Positions 21,649 through 34,088 of a stretch of DNA of 64,000 nucleotides are shown here, in pieces. This DNA comes from Lotus japonicus. Taxonomy: Eukaryota > Streptophyta > Magnoliopsida > Fabales > Fabaceae. A model generated the notes under the pieces. It saw nothing but the letters and a program-made list of their open reading frames with translations. It did not search any database and was not told where the DNA came from. The position numbers and the translations under genes were made by a program. The number at the start of each line of letters is the position of its first letter. Positions within the stretch are counted from its first letter, which is position 1. The stretch is from assembly GCF_012489685.1 (NCBI RefSeq), contig NC_080043.1, positions 55,326,289 through 55,390,288 of the forward strand, in the 5' to 3' direction.

Positions 21649-22577
21649 ATCAAAGCTTGAGCTAAAGGTGGAAGAGGTTGAAGTCTGAAAATTTACTCCC
21701 CAAATAGAGGGCTTGGCCGGAAATGGGGAGGCCTAGGGTTAGGGCTGAAGTACTTTTTATAACATGGTTCTAGCTGGGTAAAATCTCACAAAAACCTGGA
21801 AGCTAGCAGTTTCCCTCTCACCAAAGAAAAATATACTTGAGGAAATTATCAACTCTCAAGCACCCTACCATAGTAATACTCGAGACTCTCCTTTCTTCTC
21901 CATAGTGATCAATTGATTTCTTCTTTAAAGGGAAAAGGTTAGATCTTGTCTCTCCGGGTTTTCTTCTGTTTTTTTTTTTTTTTTTTACGAATCTTCTCAT
22001 GAATATTTTTTTCAAAAGTTCATTTAGAAAACCGCATGAGACTCTTTTCTTGGTTTTGAAATTCACTATGAAAATATATAGGATTTGAAAAGCAAAGAAA
22101 AATCCCTCCTTTCTTTTAGTCACGGGTTCACTCGGGCTTGGGTGCCGAAAAACGATTTCGAAAATTCATGTCTTTCCTCTATTTGGCTGCGGGTGGTAAT
22201 AGGACTTAGGGATGACCCTTGCTATTTTTAACACATATTAATGAGAGTCATTTACTTGTGTTGAGTTGCAAAGGTTTATGCGCTACTACCTTCAGAGGTA
22301 AGGGTGACTTCAGTCTAGTGCGTGAGTCTATGTGATTTTTTTCCTTTCTCTTTCATGTTATATGAGATCAAGATGATTAATATTGTCGTGTTGTTTGCTT
22401 CGCCTATTATTTTGACATTCTCGTTGGTCCTTTATGTTGATAATATTGTTGCTCTTCTTGTTAACAATTGTCAGCTTAATTAGAAATTGAAGTATGTTAC
22501 TTGCTGAATCTTTATGGAAAATATATAGCATGCTTTGAAGAAACTTTAAGTGTTGTGGTATGGTTTCAAATCCTTTC

Positions 22578-22754
22578 TAGTGGATTTCTCTCAATTTTTC
22601 TCTAGTGGACATTTTGAACCGCCATAAAATGGTGTCAGCTCCCACAAAATGCTGCTACAAAAAATTGACATAATTTGTTGCAGCTTGCAACATTTTGTGG
22701 CGGTTCTAAACCGCAAAAAATGTCCACTGGAGAAAAATTGAAAGAAATCCACTA
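22578..22754. mobile_element. Small fold-back MITE (about 175 bp)
   Basis: Inverted repeats of about 40 bp with terminal GTGGATTTCTYTCAATTTTT, flanked by TA on both sides. The internal AACCGCCA and TTGTGGCGGTT stretches also pair. TA target and size suggest a Tc1/mariner-like MITE, but the family is not certain. Confidence 0.75.
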
Positions 22755-23377
22755 TAGACGATCTCAGCCCGTTGTGGTATGCTTATCATGTGAATTATCT
22801 TTCTGGAAATTTGGAACAGTTAAATAATTTTCCTTTGAACTTCGAACTTGGATTTATTGGTTTAAGTGACTAGAAGAGTCACGAATTTTTTTGGCTAACT
22901 TGGCATATAGGGATTTGCAAATTGTTGAAGTGGCAATGTGATGATAATTGTCTCATGCGATTGTCCACTCCGTGGATTTGTTTTGAATTACCGACAACGA
23001 AGTTGTCTAGCCTTGTGAGGCTCTGATCAATCCGTCTTGGTAGAAGTATGTAGTTCATGTAGGACTAACTGTTACTGTGTATTTGGTTGTATTTAGTTAT
23101 CTCAATTTAAGTTTCATGGTATGACTGTTGATTTTAAATTTGGTGATATGGTAGTTTCTTATATGATTATTTAAATTTGATGTTATGGGTTGTCATTTGT
23201 TGAATTTAAATTTGATTTCGTTAAGATTGTTTGTTATTTTTTATAAGTGTTAAAATGCATGGATTTATTATTTAAAGTTTGAACTTATTTAAAAAAATTA
23301 TAAACAATAAAATCCAAGACAATTTGAACATGGGTCACGAAACTTTCCCATCCTATGCTAGGCTTCCTTTCTCATCC

Positions 23378-23551
23378 AGCGGCCATGGTGGCTACTCTTC
23401 GGGCAGCAGCGCAGATTAAGAGGACGACGACGAAGATGGCGGTGAGGCTGCGACTGAAGGCAGCGACTGGGCTTAGAAGAAAAAGGAAGGCGTTCAGCTT
23501 ATGGGTGGTTTTGAGAACGATGAAGCTCAGAAGAAGAAGAAAGAAATGCAA
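23378..23551 (+). pseudogene. GC-rich gene fragment, unidentified
   Basis: A short GC-rich island in AT-rich DNA. In one plus frame it reads GHGGYSSGSSAD, stop, EDDDEDGGEAATEGSDWA, stop, KKKEGVQLMGGFENDEAQ and a lysine run, which looks like a low-complexity acidic/basic piece of a host protein with two stop codons. Another frame is open (MLGFLSHPAAM onward) but its arginine/lysine-rich translation looks like an out-of-frame artefact. I do not recognise the parent gene. It may be an exon carried or left by a transposon. Confidence 0.4.
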
Positions 23552-23560
23552 ATTTGTGTT

Positions 23561-23769
23561 ATATTTATTTTTTTCCAATGATGCTCTTATTAATTCTAAG
23601 TAGTAAAATGCGTCTCATTAATTATTCTCTCTCATTCCCACCCTCTAACACTAATAACAAAGGGTAATTTTAAAAATTTATTTTAATTTAAGATAAATTT
23701 AATGCATTTTAACTAATTTAACTACATTTCTTACACTGTGAATATTTTATTATTCTTATAAATAGGGTG
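23561..23769. mobile_element. Decayed relative of the Stowaway MITE at 4657
   Basis: About 200 bp that match the 3' two thirds of the MITE at 4657-4960 (TTTTCCAATGATG, CTAACACTAATAACAAAGGG, CTTATAAATAGG), but the left end and both clean TIRs are missing. Confidence 0.75.
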
Positions 23770-23844
23770 GTTAGAGATACTCCCTCCGTTTCATAATAAG
23801 AGAGGAAAAATTAACTTTTTATGCTAAGAAATCAAAAAGTAAAA

Positions 23845-23982
23845 CATCTTATATAAGAAGTAGTTCTTATTTTTAAGAACTAAGAACTCCACGTGAGCCC
23901 CCTCCAGTGATTAAGAACTTAGTTCTTAGTTCTTAACTCAAAAATAAGAACTAAGAACCTTGCACTGGAGATGCTCTTAGAG
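23845..23982. mobile_element. Probable fold-back MITE remnant
   Basis: Repeated, mutually complementary runs of AAGAACTAAGAAC and GTTCTTAGTTCTTA, bounded on the right by GCACTGGAGATGCTCTTA. This type of sequence is common at plant MITE ends. Boundaries and target duplication are unclear. Confidence 0.4.
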
Positions 23983-26550
23983 AGAAAAAGTTTGTTTCAC
24001 AATAACTGTATACTTAGAATTCCAATTGAACATTAATTGATGTTTTTACATATAATGTCCTTATGAGAATAATAAATGAGGAGAGATAAGAATACACTAT
24101 AATGATTATGAGCATATAATGCCCTTATGAGCATCAATATTTTTTGAAATTATTGATTAACAATTTAAATAATAACTAATTATTAATGAGTAATATTTTT
24201 CGTCACTAAATTTGCCTCTATATAAAATGGGGTGGGGTGTATATTTTAGATAAGAATGGGGTGGAGTGTTATTCTAATAAAACTTGAGGGGGGTGAGTGT
24301 ACTTTACTCAAAAGTTAACAAAATTGATTGCATTTCTTAATATGTGTGCATCTTCTCTAAATGTACACTTATATAGAAACCTAGGAGTAGTACTTTATAA
24401 TCTTAATTTTTTTTTTGGATAAAAGTAGCTTATAAATATGAAGAGAGAAAGTATTTATATGATCAATCAGTTTAGAGTTTAGACTTGTTGCATAAGGGTA
24501 TTAAATGTTGATTGAACGCTAGCTGATGGGACACATGTTCAAGTCTTGATCGAGAAGGACATCGTTATATTTTTATTTAATTCACACTTACATGAAACCG
24601 GTCGATGAGAGTTCAACATTACGATCATTTTCAAGCTGATCTATACCAAATTTGAAGGCCTAATTAATATCATTGACTTGGGGAATGCAACGTCTAACCA
24701 ATCAAAAAAAAAAAAGTAATATCAGAAAATAGTCAAAATGTTAGTACTCTCTTCGTCTTCATTACTTGTTCACTAAGTGAAAAAAACTTTAAAAAGTTTT
24801 TATTTATCTGTTCACTTAAAATTTCAATAGAGTTTAATTGATAATTTTTCAAAAATAATTTTAAGAAAGAATAAAGGAGGAGAAATAAGGCGCTGAATAC
24901 ATATGGGTGATCTTTGGTAATTCGGGCGAGCTAGGGTTGGGGAGTTGTTCGGAATGACAGTTGTGCTTGGATTTTAAGCCCATGAGTGCATCGATTGCTC
25001 TTGAAAATTTTCCTTGAAATTGGGTCTAATTCATCATTCTTGAGTTCAAGGAACGTGACCCAGTTAGGTATAGACTCTAACTCATTTGGGTCTTCTTTTC
25101 CATTGAGCTCCAAAATTAGTCATTGCAAATCTTGCTTCACTCTTTAATTTAGTCTTGGACCTTGTCATTGAACCTCTTATTCCATGCAAAGGGTCTTTGT
25201 CTCGACTGTACTGATCTCTATCATCATTCTAGAACTGTATGAAGGGGAAAACCTAGGAGTCGTGAAGAAGTAGTTGTACATATACATGAACGACCTCATT
25301 TTGTGCTCCCTTATATTGCAAATGAGATCTCTGGCTCTAAAACTATAAATTTGTCGTTGTTCCGTACTAGAGGTTCCCTAAGGAATAAAAGAATATTCTA
25401 GCAAACTCTAGCAGAGCCCAAATAAGGAAATATGATATCAATAAAGTGTACTATTCATTAATTAGTCAAAAAAACCCCTTAGTAAATTGGAGGACCTCCC
25501 TTTTATAGTGGGCTGATTCCTTATCTAGAAGATTATGGGAATTGGGCCTTACATCCAAGGCCCAATTCCCGAAACAAATAAAAAAATAGGCCCAAGTCCA
25601 ATTCATCGGGCGGGGAACTCTTTGCACTGACTAAGCTGTCCCTGTTGCGGCACCTATCTTCGTCTCTACCCTTAGTCGCCCAGTTAATGTCGAGCCTTAT
25701 CTTTCCATAGCTTATGGCGGGTCTTAGGCTTACAAAGCCTCGCTTAGCCCACAAGACATTAAGCTTCGAATGCCTTAAGAGCTTTAATGTCTTCAAGCTT
25801 AGAGAAAAAACTTCCACGTGTGATTTCGGGCGTTCGCCTAGCCCAGTCGTTGTAAGACCCTAGTTTTTATCTATCGATTAAATAATTAGTTTCCTATTCA
25901 CGCTTAGGTTTCGATGTATCGTGAAAGGAACTTGAACAAGTATTTGCAGAATTGGATGACTTTATGAAGAAGAAAGTTCAGGAAATGACTAAGGATGATA
26001 CTATAGTCAGTTTAAGTTATAGCTCGAGCCATTTCAACCCCCGACTAAAGTCGTAAGTGACTGAAAAAGGTTATTTCTGCTCCTAGAGAACTGTTTAAGC
26101 GAAATTCAAAATCGTTAGAAAAGTAAGAACCTTCGAGTCTTTTTCCCATGACCAGTGTTTCGCTACGGGACTCTGGACTGTACACAAGATAGGTTTGGCT
26201 TCCCAGATGTCCGTCGAAGCTAGTCTTTAACTTCTCGGGGACTTTAATTAAGACCCTGAATGAAGAGTTTTTCTATTCGGAGCTTTTAACGAAGTTTCCA
26301 TCCGCGCTCACATTTCTTTCAACGATTGCGATCTTTCTTCAGAAGGAAGTTTCTTCATCCGACGCCAACTGCAAAAAGTAGTTTTCTGGCGTATTTGGAT
26401 CCATACTGCGTTTGTATCATTTTCTTCAATTTAAAGAACCTCGTATTGAGTTTTGGCATTCTGTCGCCAAATATTCACTTCTAATCAGCAAATGAAAGTA
26501 CCAGGACGCCCGATCCGAGAAACTTTCGATTTTACTTTTTCGACCTCCGC

Positions 26551-26558
26551 TATAAAAG
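26551..26558 (+). promoter_or_regulatory. TATA box of the giant LTR
   Basis: TATAAAAG, followed about 45 bp later by an (AG)n run at 26595-26614 in the presumed transcribed leader. A Sirevirus solo LTR sits only about 130 bp downstream. Confidence 0.7.
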
Positions 26559-26691
26559 GAGGGAAATGAGAAAATATCTCATTCCCCCTCAATTAGAGAG
26601 AGAGAGAGAGAGAGGGTAAGATCTTCGCGAGTTCTTGTCGGATCGACCTGATTTCAGTTTCTTTGGATCGACAACAAGGTAACCATGCTAT

Positions 26692-27915
26692 TGTAAGACT
26701 AAGATTTGGTTCTGTTGTACATCCCTAGGTTTTGATGATAACAAGTGTTTATTTGTGGTTGAACAATTTTAGTACTTTAACGTTTGTCTTTTAAGTGTTT
26801 GACAAACAGGTTCTGATTCTGATTGAGAGATGAATTCATCAGAAGTCAAAGACCAAACATTGACCATTAATCCGCTTCTACACTCACAACGCTCTGATGA
26901 ACGGTAGAATATTCCTTCAGAAGTTCTGAAGATGAAGCTCTAATAATGGGTTCTGAAGATCAAGTGCTGAAGACTCTGAACACTAGAAGTTCTGAGTAAA
27001 CGGTCAAAGACTCTGAAGACTTGAAGATTCTGAAGACCAAAAGAAAGCTGTTTCTGAAGACCAAGTGCTTCTAATATGAAGACCAGAAGTTCTAAAGTGA
27101 ACGGTCCAAATGCTGAAGAGTTGAAGCTCTGAAGATCCAAGCAACCTCGTGACTCTGATTAGAAGCTTCACAAGTTCCAATATGAAGCGCCTCTGAAGAT
27201 CAGAAGTCAAAAGCAAAATGCAAGGGTCACTATCAAAAGTACAAGTACAGTGTACTATTCTGACCGCCTACCTAACGAGGATCAGCCACATCAGGTTCTG
27301 GAATTTCCAGAATTGCCCTCCAACGGATAGATTCCTTCAACAGAAACATGACGTAAAGCTTGGAGAATATAAAGGCTGAAGAAAGAAAGAAATGGCTAAG
27401 AAACTATTGCGATTCAAAATACACTCAAGCGAATACCTTAGCAACTATTTCTTCATTGGTCTAAATCTGTTTACACATACTTGTTTAGAAGCACTCCATT
27501 GTAAACCCAAACTTTGTTCAAATTGTTTTTAATTCCTTAAAGGACCAGATTTGGTCAGTAGCCTTGAGAAGACTAAGACTGGTGTGTCTTAGTGGTTTTT
27601 AGTCCATAGGTGTGTTAGTCACTTAGCAAGTTGAGCTAGTGTAGATTGTAACAACCTTTGATTAGTGGATTACCTTCATTCAACGAAGGAAGAAATCACC
27701 TTAACCGGTGGACTAGAGGCAGCTTGTGGATTTTTAATTGAACCAGGATAAAATCTTTGTGGCATTCTTCTTTTATCCTTTGCACCTTCTATCCTACAAA
27801 ACCGAAAAGATTTTCTTGAAATCTTAAAAGGAAACACTTTATTTGCAAAATCCTATTCAACCCCCCCCCACCCTCCCCCCCCCCCCGCCCCTTTCTAATG
27901 TTTTTCATACCTTCA
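26692..27915 (+). mobile_element. Sirevirus solo LTR in the giant LTR
   Basis: A single 1224-bp LTR starting TGTAAGACTAAG and ending CCTTCA. Flanking pentamers are GCTAT and GTGAT (three of five match), so the target duplication has decayed or the ends recombined. A TATA box (TATAAA) is at 27368-27373. Near the 3' end the usual short C run has grown into a C-rich tract of about 30 bp (27861-27892). Confidence 0.88.
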
Positions 27916-29845
27916 GTGATTCCATACCTTTGTTTCTACTTTTTGTTGCTTTTTACTATGCCTTTCTGTGCTCAAAGTTTTGAGAATTTTCCAAAACATC
28001 TTTTTAATTCGATTTCTTCTTTCAATCATCATCTATGCCTTTCCTACGTTCCATATTCACCACCGGTGCGCTCGGATTTTCTCTGGGTCGTCGTAGATCA
28101 AAAAAACTGTGGAAAACCTCATTTTCTCCATAGGTTTGATTTTTGAATAAAAAATTCACGACTTAACCAAGTGCATTTAGAACTAGTTGCTATAAACGAC
28201 ATTCTCTATGGCCCTATCAATATTTTTTTTCAAAAATTTCAACTTTAAATTTTTTAGCCTAAAGTCTTGACCCTTCTGATAATTTTTCCGAGCATTGTTT
28301 TACCCTAGTTATACCCCTAGATTACCTAGAAATTAAATTAGATCGAAGAGAAAGCGCTGAAACGCTAAAATTGGGGGTAGTGGCCGAGTGCATGTTTGGG
28401 TGAGGGGGAGAAATTCTTTTTCGTGAAAACTTGTCCTTTTGTCTTAGATTATCATACTCTGAAGCTTTTAAAGTTTCGTCATACGTTAGTTGATATTGTT
28501 TAGGTTGTTTTGATTGCTTTGGAGACTCTTGGAGCTGCTGAGGAAACGAGTGAGAAATCCCTGCACTGTGAAGCTGGACGAGTGGGAGGTGAGGGCAACT
28601 TACTTGCTAGTTAATGACTTAGGCGTCGATAACTTCGAATTTTCTGTTTGATTTTGATTCATGTTGATTGAGCTGAATTGGAAAATGTTTTATGAGGCTT
28701 CGGCCGTTGTTAAACTTGAGACTTGTGTCTCCGTTTTCTGGGGGCTTCAGCCGACATGTGTTTATGATTTGATTGTTTCTATGATTGATGTTGACTGAAT
28801 CACATGCTTATATGTGCTAAGTGGCTAATCGTAGGATGTGTTGATATCTGTGAATATGCTTTGTTGGATTGTACTAACGTATTGTGCAATTACTTATATA
28901 TACCGTGGAATCGTCGGAGTGTGGGTAATGAGAGTTTATGCCATGCTAGTGACAGAACTTTTAAGGGAATGATTAACATGTTGGACCAAGGTCTGAACAT
29001 TTGTTGTTTTAGGAGATCGAGACCTTCTTAGGGAATTACACGGGTTTAAGGAAAATCTTAGAACTTATAGAGTTAGAGACAAAAAGGATTAGAAATCGTT
29101 TTACAAATGAAATTTATAATACGCTAAACAACATTCGAACCCTTTAAATTATTGATAACCTATTGAAGAATGCTTAGAGCTTGAATACGAGTTTCGGGAA
29201 TATGAGAAGCGTCGATGATCCTAGTTTAGGGGAAACCCTGAGTGCTTTTGTACCTTTTACCAACCGGCAGTGTAATGTTTAGCCTACCTAAGGGATAAGT
29301 CTGGGAAACCAATAAGTTTCTAAGTACGATGTACTCTTTTGGTCTCTGAGTAGTTCGACCATCCAAAAGATGAGTCAGATGACTCGAGTAGTCATCAAGG
29401 GTGTTTGCACTCTTTGTTATGGGAATTCTAGGTTGATAATTCGACAATTACCTTAGGGTATCTTAGAGACCATATTCTTAGCTAGACACTTACGTTTGTG
29501 AGGACGATACGATGTTTGGCTAACCATATTGTATCATTCATTAATGTATGAGGTTACACGAAGGAATGTCGAGCCTCGGTGGAGCCAGTGGGATCGAAAG
29601 ATCAGGTTTCCACATAAGAACACCAAGAGTGTATCTTAAGTAGCAGACTTAGTAGCTAACCTACGAGTTAAGGCCGATCTGACTACATTTAGGTTGTAAG
29701 AGACACCTGAGCATTATGGTTAACAGAAAGGCCAGTGAAAAGACCGACTTGAGGATGCCCAACCTGTCCGGAGCATTCTTTTAGCATGACATTACATTTC
29801 ATACCATGCACTTGATGATTTGATGTTGATAAACATCGTTACGTG
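27916..29845 (+). other. Middle part of the giant LTR, no gene
   Basis: Noncoding LTR sequence; short ORFs are not supported. The last part contains a unit of about 38 bp (TGATGATTTGATGTTGATAA onward, 29813-29845) that is repeated just beyond the next insertion (34154-34186), so the target was tandemly repeated. ACGTG at 29841-29845 is the target duplication of that insertion. Confidence 0.6.
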
Positions 29846-30556
29846 TGTTGAAAGACTATTTTACAACTCTATTTTCGAATCTTTCAAGACTCAATTGTAG
29901 TATAGTAAAGGGTTTTGTCGTATCAACAGGGAGGTGTAATACTTTCGTCGTTCAATAGTTAAGAACTTAAATGAGGGTTTCACAATGATTGATTGTTTTG
30001 GTAACCAAAATAACATGTAAGTTAACAAAACAATATAAAAGAGGTTTCCCTGCTTCAAGAAAACAAGTCTAACACATTTTGTACTTCACTTGCTTTAGGC
30101 AGCAAGACCCCAATGCTTTCCTACACAAAATATAAGGATTAAAGTAGTATTTAACATGAAATCTAACCTAAAACTAGATTTATAATAAACTACTAAAATG
30201 AGGGTTAAATGATAGATAAATGAAGCACACACGTCAGATAAATGGCCAATATAAGGGTGAAAAGTACGTAAAATTGACACTTATCAAACCCCCCAACTTA
30301 ACACTTTGTTTGTCCTCAAACAAAAGGTCAAAACTGTTTTCAGACAAGCATGATTTGAATATTTTTCAAAGTTTCAATTGCAAGATTTCACAAAGATTGA
30401 TTGAATAATCCAAAAACATAAATATTATGCCCACAATAGAATGCACAACAAAGATACAATTGCTTATCCAACATGAAACTCAATAAGCATTCCATTCAAT
30501 CACTTATGAACCAGGGACTCACTCAACAACTTAAGATATATCAATAGAATCAAGAA

Positions 30557-31084
30557 GGCTAAAAAACACTTTTGGCCCCTGATGTTTCAAGTTTGTGTAA
30601 ATTCTGCCCCTACTCTATTTTTGTCAATGTTTCTACCCCTCATGTTTTCAAACAGTGCACCGTCTACCCCTCAGTCAGTCAGACGTTAAAAAACTAACGG
30701 AATGAGTTGATTTGACTTTTTTTAAATATTTTTGGACCTGCCACGTGGAAATTACAAGTGAAATTGGAAAAAATGGGGCATGAGAGATTCATACTCAAGA
30801 CCTGTAAGTAGCAAAACATGCATTTAACTAGTTCAGTTAGATACATAATTGATATATACATTAAGCAAATTTAATTTATATCATTTCCTTGATCATCATC
30901 AACTTCATATACTCCTCTTCATCTCTCCAATCCACTCAGGAACCTCTCCTGAGAAAGCCTGACTGACGGAGGGGTAGACAGTGCACTCTTTGAAAAATTG
31001 AGGGGTATAAACGTCGACAAAAATTGAGTAGGGGCAGAATTTGCGCAAACTTGAAACATCAGGGGCCAAAAATGCTTTTTAGCC
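30557..31084. mobile_element. Mutator-like MITE with long inverted repeats
   Basis: 528 bp with terminal inverted repeats of about 128 bp, beginning GGCTAAAAAACACTTTTGGC and ending with the complement, and a perfect 9-bp target duplication AATCAAGAA (30548-30556 and 31085-31093). The 9-bp duplication and long TIRs are typical of Mutator-like elements. No coding capacity. Confidence 0.95.
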
Positions 31085-33109
31085 AATCAAGAAAGGTAAG
31101 TGTTTAATTCATTTCATCACTGAATCATAGAAGTCAAAGTTATTACCTGTCTCCACAATCATCAAAGTTGCATGTTCAATTAAAGATCACTAAGGACTTT
31201 TCAGGGTTGTAATGAGGCTAGGCTTCAAAGAACATGGTTTTTCACATATGCAAAGTAACTCAATAAGCCTAAGAGAGAAATAACAACTTACTTTCATAAT
31301 ATTTGCTCTCCTTCTTGCTTTTAACCAACTCCATTCACCATTTTCAATTCAACTCAACCCTTTTCTTCCATCAATCTCTCTTTTGTTCTCTTTTTTTTTT
31401 TTTTCTTTTTTCGCTTTTGAATTTTATACTTTTCACTTTTTTAAAGTATATACAAAGAAATTGATTGAAATCACACAAAAACATAGCACATAAGCCTTCT
31501 CCCCCCAACGTGCATACAACCCACAATCATGAGTGTTCTATTAGCCTATCAAGCTTAGGAAAGTCATTATTTTTCTTTTGGGCTTAAGGGTTATAAGCAA
31601 GAACAAAACACTTGATTTTTCAATTTTAGGCTCAAATGGGGTAACTAAGGAATTCACTTGAAAAAGGTCGGCTATTTGGCTAAGTAGCTGTATATAAAGA
31701 ACAAAACATGCCTTGATCATTTCTTATCAATTCCATGCAACCAACGATCACAAGAGACTCAAACAAAATCAACCATGCAAATCACTGATAATCGCTCAAC
31801 TCACAGTGTATAGGAAAACTCCCTCACAGGCTAAAAAAGTTTAAAATTTCCCTGATTTTCAAGCAATTTTCATGTTTGGCCTATGAATACCATTTGGATC
31901 ATGCAATCATATCAAGTCATGGCATAATGAGTGCAAACACAATCTCAGTCATGGATTCAATCAATACAATTCACTTTCAGAGAAAAACATCAAGCAGTTC
32001 TCATGATAGACATGCTAGTACAGAAAACAATCAGTTAATCATGTAATCTAAGACAAAAGTACTATATACACTAATATATACTAAAGGAAACTAAAACAAG
32101 ATCAAGACTACTCCCTCATGATGTATGATGTTAATTCCAGCTAAATCTCGGGTTTCTACCTCAGAGACTTAATCTTTCACCCCCTCCAAGAGTTTTGGAC
32201 TTTCCACAAGCCAACGGTATAAGAATCCTCATGAACCTGCCTTACGGTCACTTCAAGTCCATGTTAGATTAAAATAAGAAAGGAATGAAAATGATGATAA
32301 TGAACCGTAACACTTTTTTCATGCTAAAAGGTCAAATTTTAAGTTCAAGGTGTATTTTCCCTTTACAGCTTGCTTGAAGCATTGATGAAGCAAGCGAATT
32401 CCATATTCAATGTATAACAGGTTGCTTAGAGTTGGCTTGAAGTATGAAAACCAGAAACAGGGTATTTTTCACAAGTTTGCAAGTCATACCCCCAAACATC
32501 ACTGTAAGCATAGTTTGAACCCAAATTTTGATTGAACAACATTTGATCATCAAGAGACATATGTGGAGAATAAATATTTACACAATTCATCATGAATTCC
32601 ACAAGTCAAGACCTAGGTTCCTAAGACCTAAACACACTAAAGCATGTAAAACACTAGTACTAAACATGTTAAACCTATATACTAGCATACCAACTTGCCA
32701 ATACATGAAACATAGGCATAAGCACCTCTAAATTACCACAAGAACACTAAAAAATAATAATGAATTCATGAGTCTTGGAAGCATTATGTAGAGTTATGCA
32801 TATTTGTGCACAAAAGGACATGTTTTTCATCACAACTTCACAACCTCATGACCCAAAATCTTTAATACTCAGCAAACCAACTTTCCATCATGCCATATGC
32901 ATAATATGCATCAAAATGGACCTGTTCAAACTTAAAAATACATATTATATGCAGACTTATGACAGGTTCCAATTTTCCACTCAAGAATAAGCATATTCAT
33001 AAGTCCATGACCAATTTTATAAAATCATCAAATCAAATGCTTCGAATCACCATGAACACATTCCAAATAGTAAATAAGACTTGTGAAGCATAAAGTTTGA
33101 CATTTTTTC
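31085..33109. other. Noncoding interior of the short-LTR element
   Basis: AT-rich sequence with scattered small ORFs (for example 32528-32731) that show no recognisable domain. A T-rich run lies at 31390-31402. I see no further nested element. Confidence 0.5.
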
Positions 33110-33835
33110 CTAAAGCTTCACGAAATCACTACCATAGTTCCTAAAACACATAGAAAAACCGAAAAGATAACAGAACACTAAAAACACAAAACAAAACCCT
33201 GGGTTGCCTCCCAGTAAGCGCTTGTTTAACGTCATGAGCTTGACGCAAACATTATCATGGTGACCACAAACAAGGGTTATAATATAACCCCTTCTGCTTT
33301 TTTGGCTTTTTGACTTGGTTTTCATCAAATGTTCTATCAGAAACCTTCCAAGCCATCCAATTTCATTCTTTATCTTTTCATTATCAACCCAACCAAATTC
33401 ACCAACATTCAATTCACAAGCCAAGCTATTTACATGCATAAGAATGAATGAAAATTTACAATTCTGTGAAGAATTCGATGCAAAATGGTCATGAAACCCA
33501 TCACCAAACACCACGTCTATATGCTCAACATTATGAATTTCATCATTGCATTGGCGATGTGATATGCTACCAAAATCTTCATAGCTTACCTTATCCTCTT
33601 CATGTTTTACCTGTGGAGGACTTGAAGGACTTAGTATGTGGTAAAGGGTTGGATTCTTTTCTTCTTTTTTTGATTTTTCCTCTTCTTCCTGACTTTCTTC
33701 CACTTGTGCTTCAACCACTCCTTTTCCATGTTCAGCTACCATATTAGCTAGCTTCCCCAATTGAACCTCTAAGTTCTTGATAGAAGCCTCGATATTCCTT
33801 TGATTAATCATTGTCAATTGCATGAATTGCACCAA
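33110..33835 (-). CDS. Gag-like fragment ORF of the Ty3-like element
   Basis: About 240 codons. The start MVQFMQLTMINQRNIEASIK and NLEVQLGKLANMVAEHGKG match the C-terminal part of Athila-type Gag. An acidic Glu/Lys stretch follows, then sequence ending KLMTLNKRLLGGNPG and a hydrophobic tail (FCFVFLVFCYLFGFSMCF). The track start is a GTG; the frame is open a few codons further up to a TAA near 33870, and the first internal ATG is at 33824. The upstream part of Gag is missing, so the ORF appears to be a chimera kept by a nonautonomous family. Whether it is translated is unknown. Confidence 0.55.
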   Translation of the reverse strand: MVQFMQLTMINQRNIEASIKNLEVQLGKLANMVAEHGKGVVEAQVEESQEEEEKSKKEEKNPTLYHILSPSSPPQVKHEEDKVSYEDFGSISHRQCNDEIHNVEHIDVVFGDGFHDHFASNSSQNCKFSFILMHVNSLACELNVGEFGWVDNEKIKNEIGWLGRFLIEHLMKTKSKSQKSRRGYIITLVCGHHDNVCVKLMTLNKRLLGGNPGFCFVFLVFCYLFGFSMCFRNYGSDFVKL

Positions 33836-34071
33836 GGTATCCTCAAGCTTAAAATCATATCCTCTTTAGAGGGGTAGTATGTCTGAGATGATTGAAACAT
33901 TTTGAGAAAATGGTGATTCAGAAGCTTCTTTGTTCATCCTCTTGGACTAGCAAACTAACACAAGAGATTAGTAACAACAAGGAAAGTTAAACTGAAATAA
34001 AAAACTATACACTATATTCACAATCATTCAAGAATAAAAACTATTGCAATGCAATTAGTACTGACACACCT

Positions 34072-34088
34072 CCCCGACAACGACGCCA
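34072..34088 (-). other. Primer-binding site of the Ty3-like element
   Basis: On the minus strand TGGCGTCGTTGTCGGGG, two substitutions from TGGCGCCGTTGCCGGGG, the site used by Athila/Tat-type elements. It lies three bases inside the short right LTR. Confidence 0.8.

Larger units (their letters stand above)
21649..25850. other. Degraded repeat DNA, no intact gene
   Basis: The right flank of Sirevirus B appears to be the interior of an older LTR retrotransposon, since it joins the sequence left of 16703 and contains leader-like text near 21700-22320. It includes a poly-T run near 21970-21985, the MITEs and gene fragment listed separately, and several Stowaway-like ends (CTCCCTCCGTTTC at 23780; a similar decayed end near 24745). 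The last five bases, GTCGT, are the target duplication of the giant solo LTR. Confidence 0.5.
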
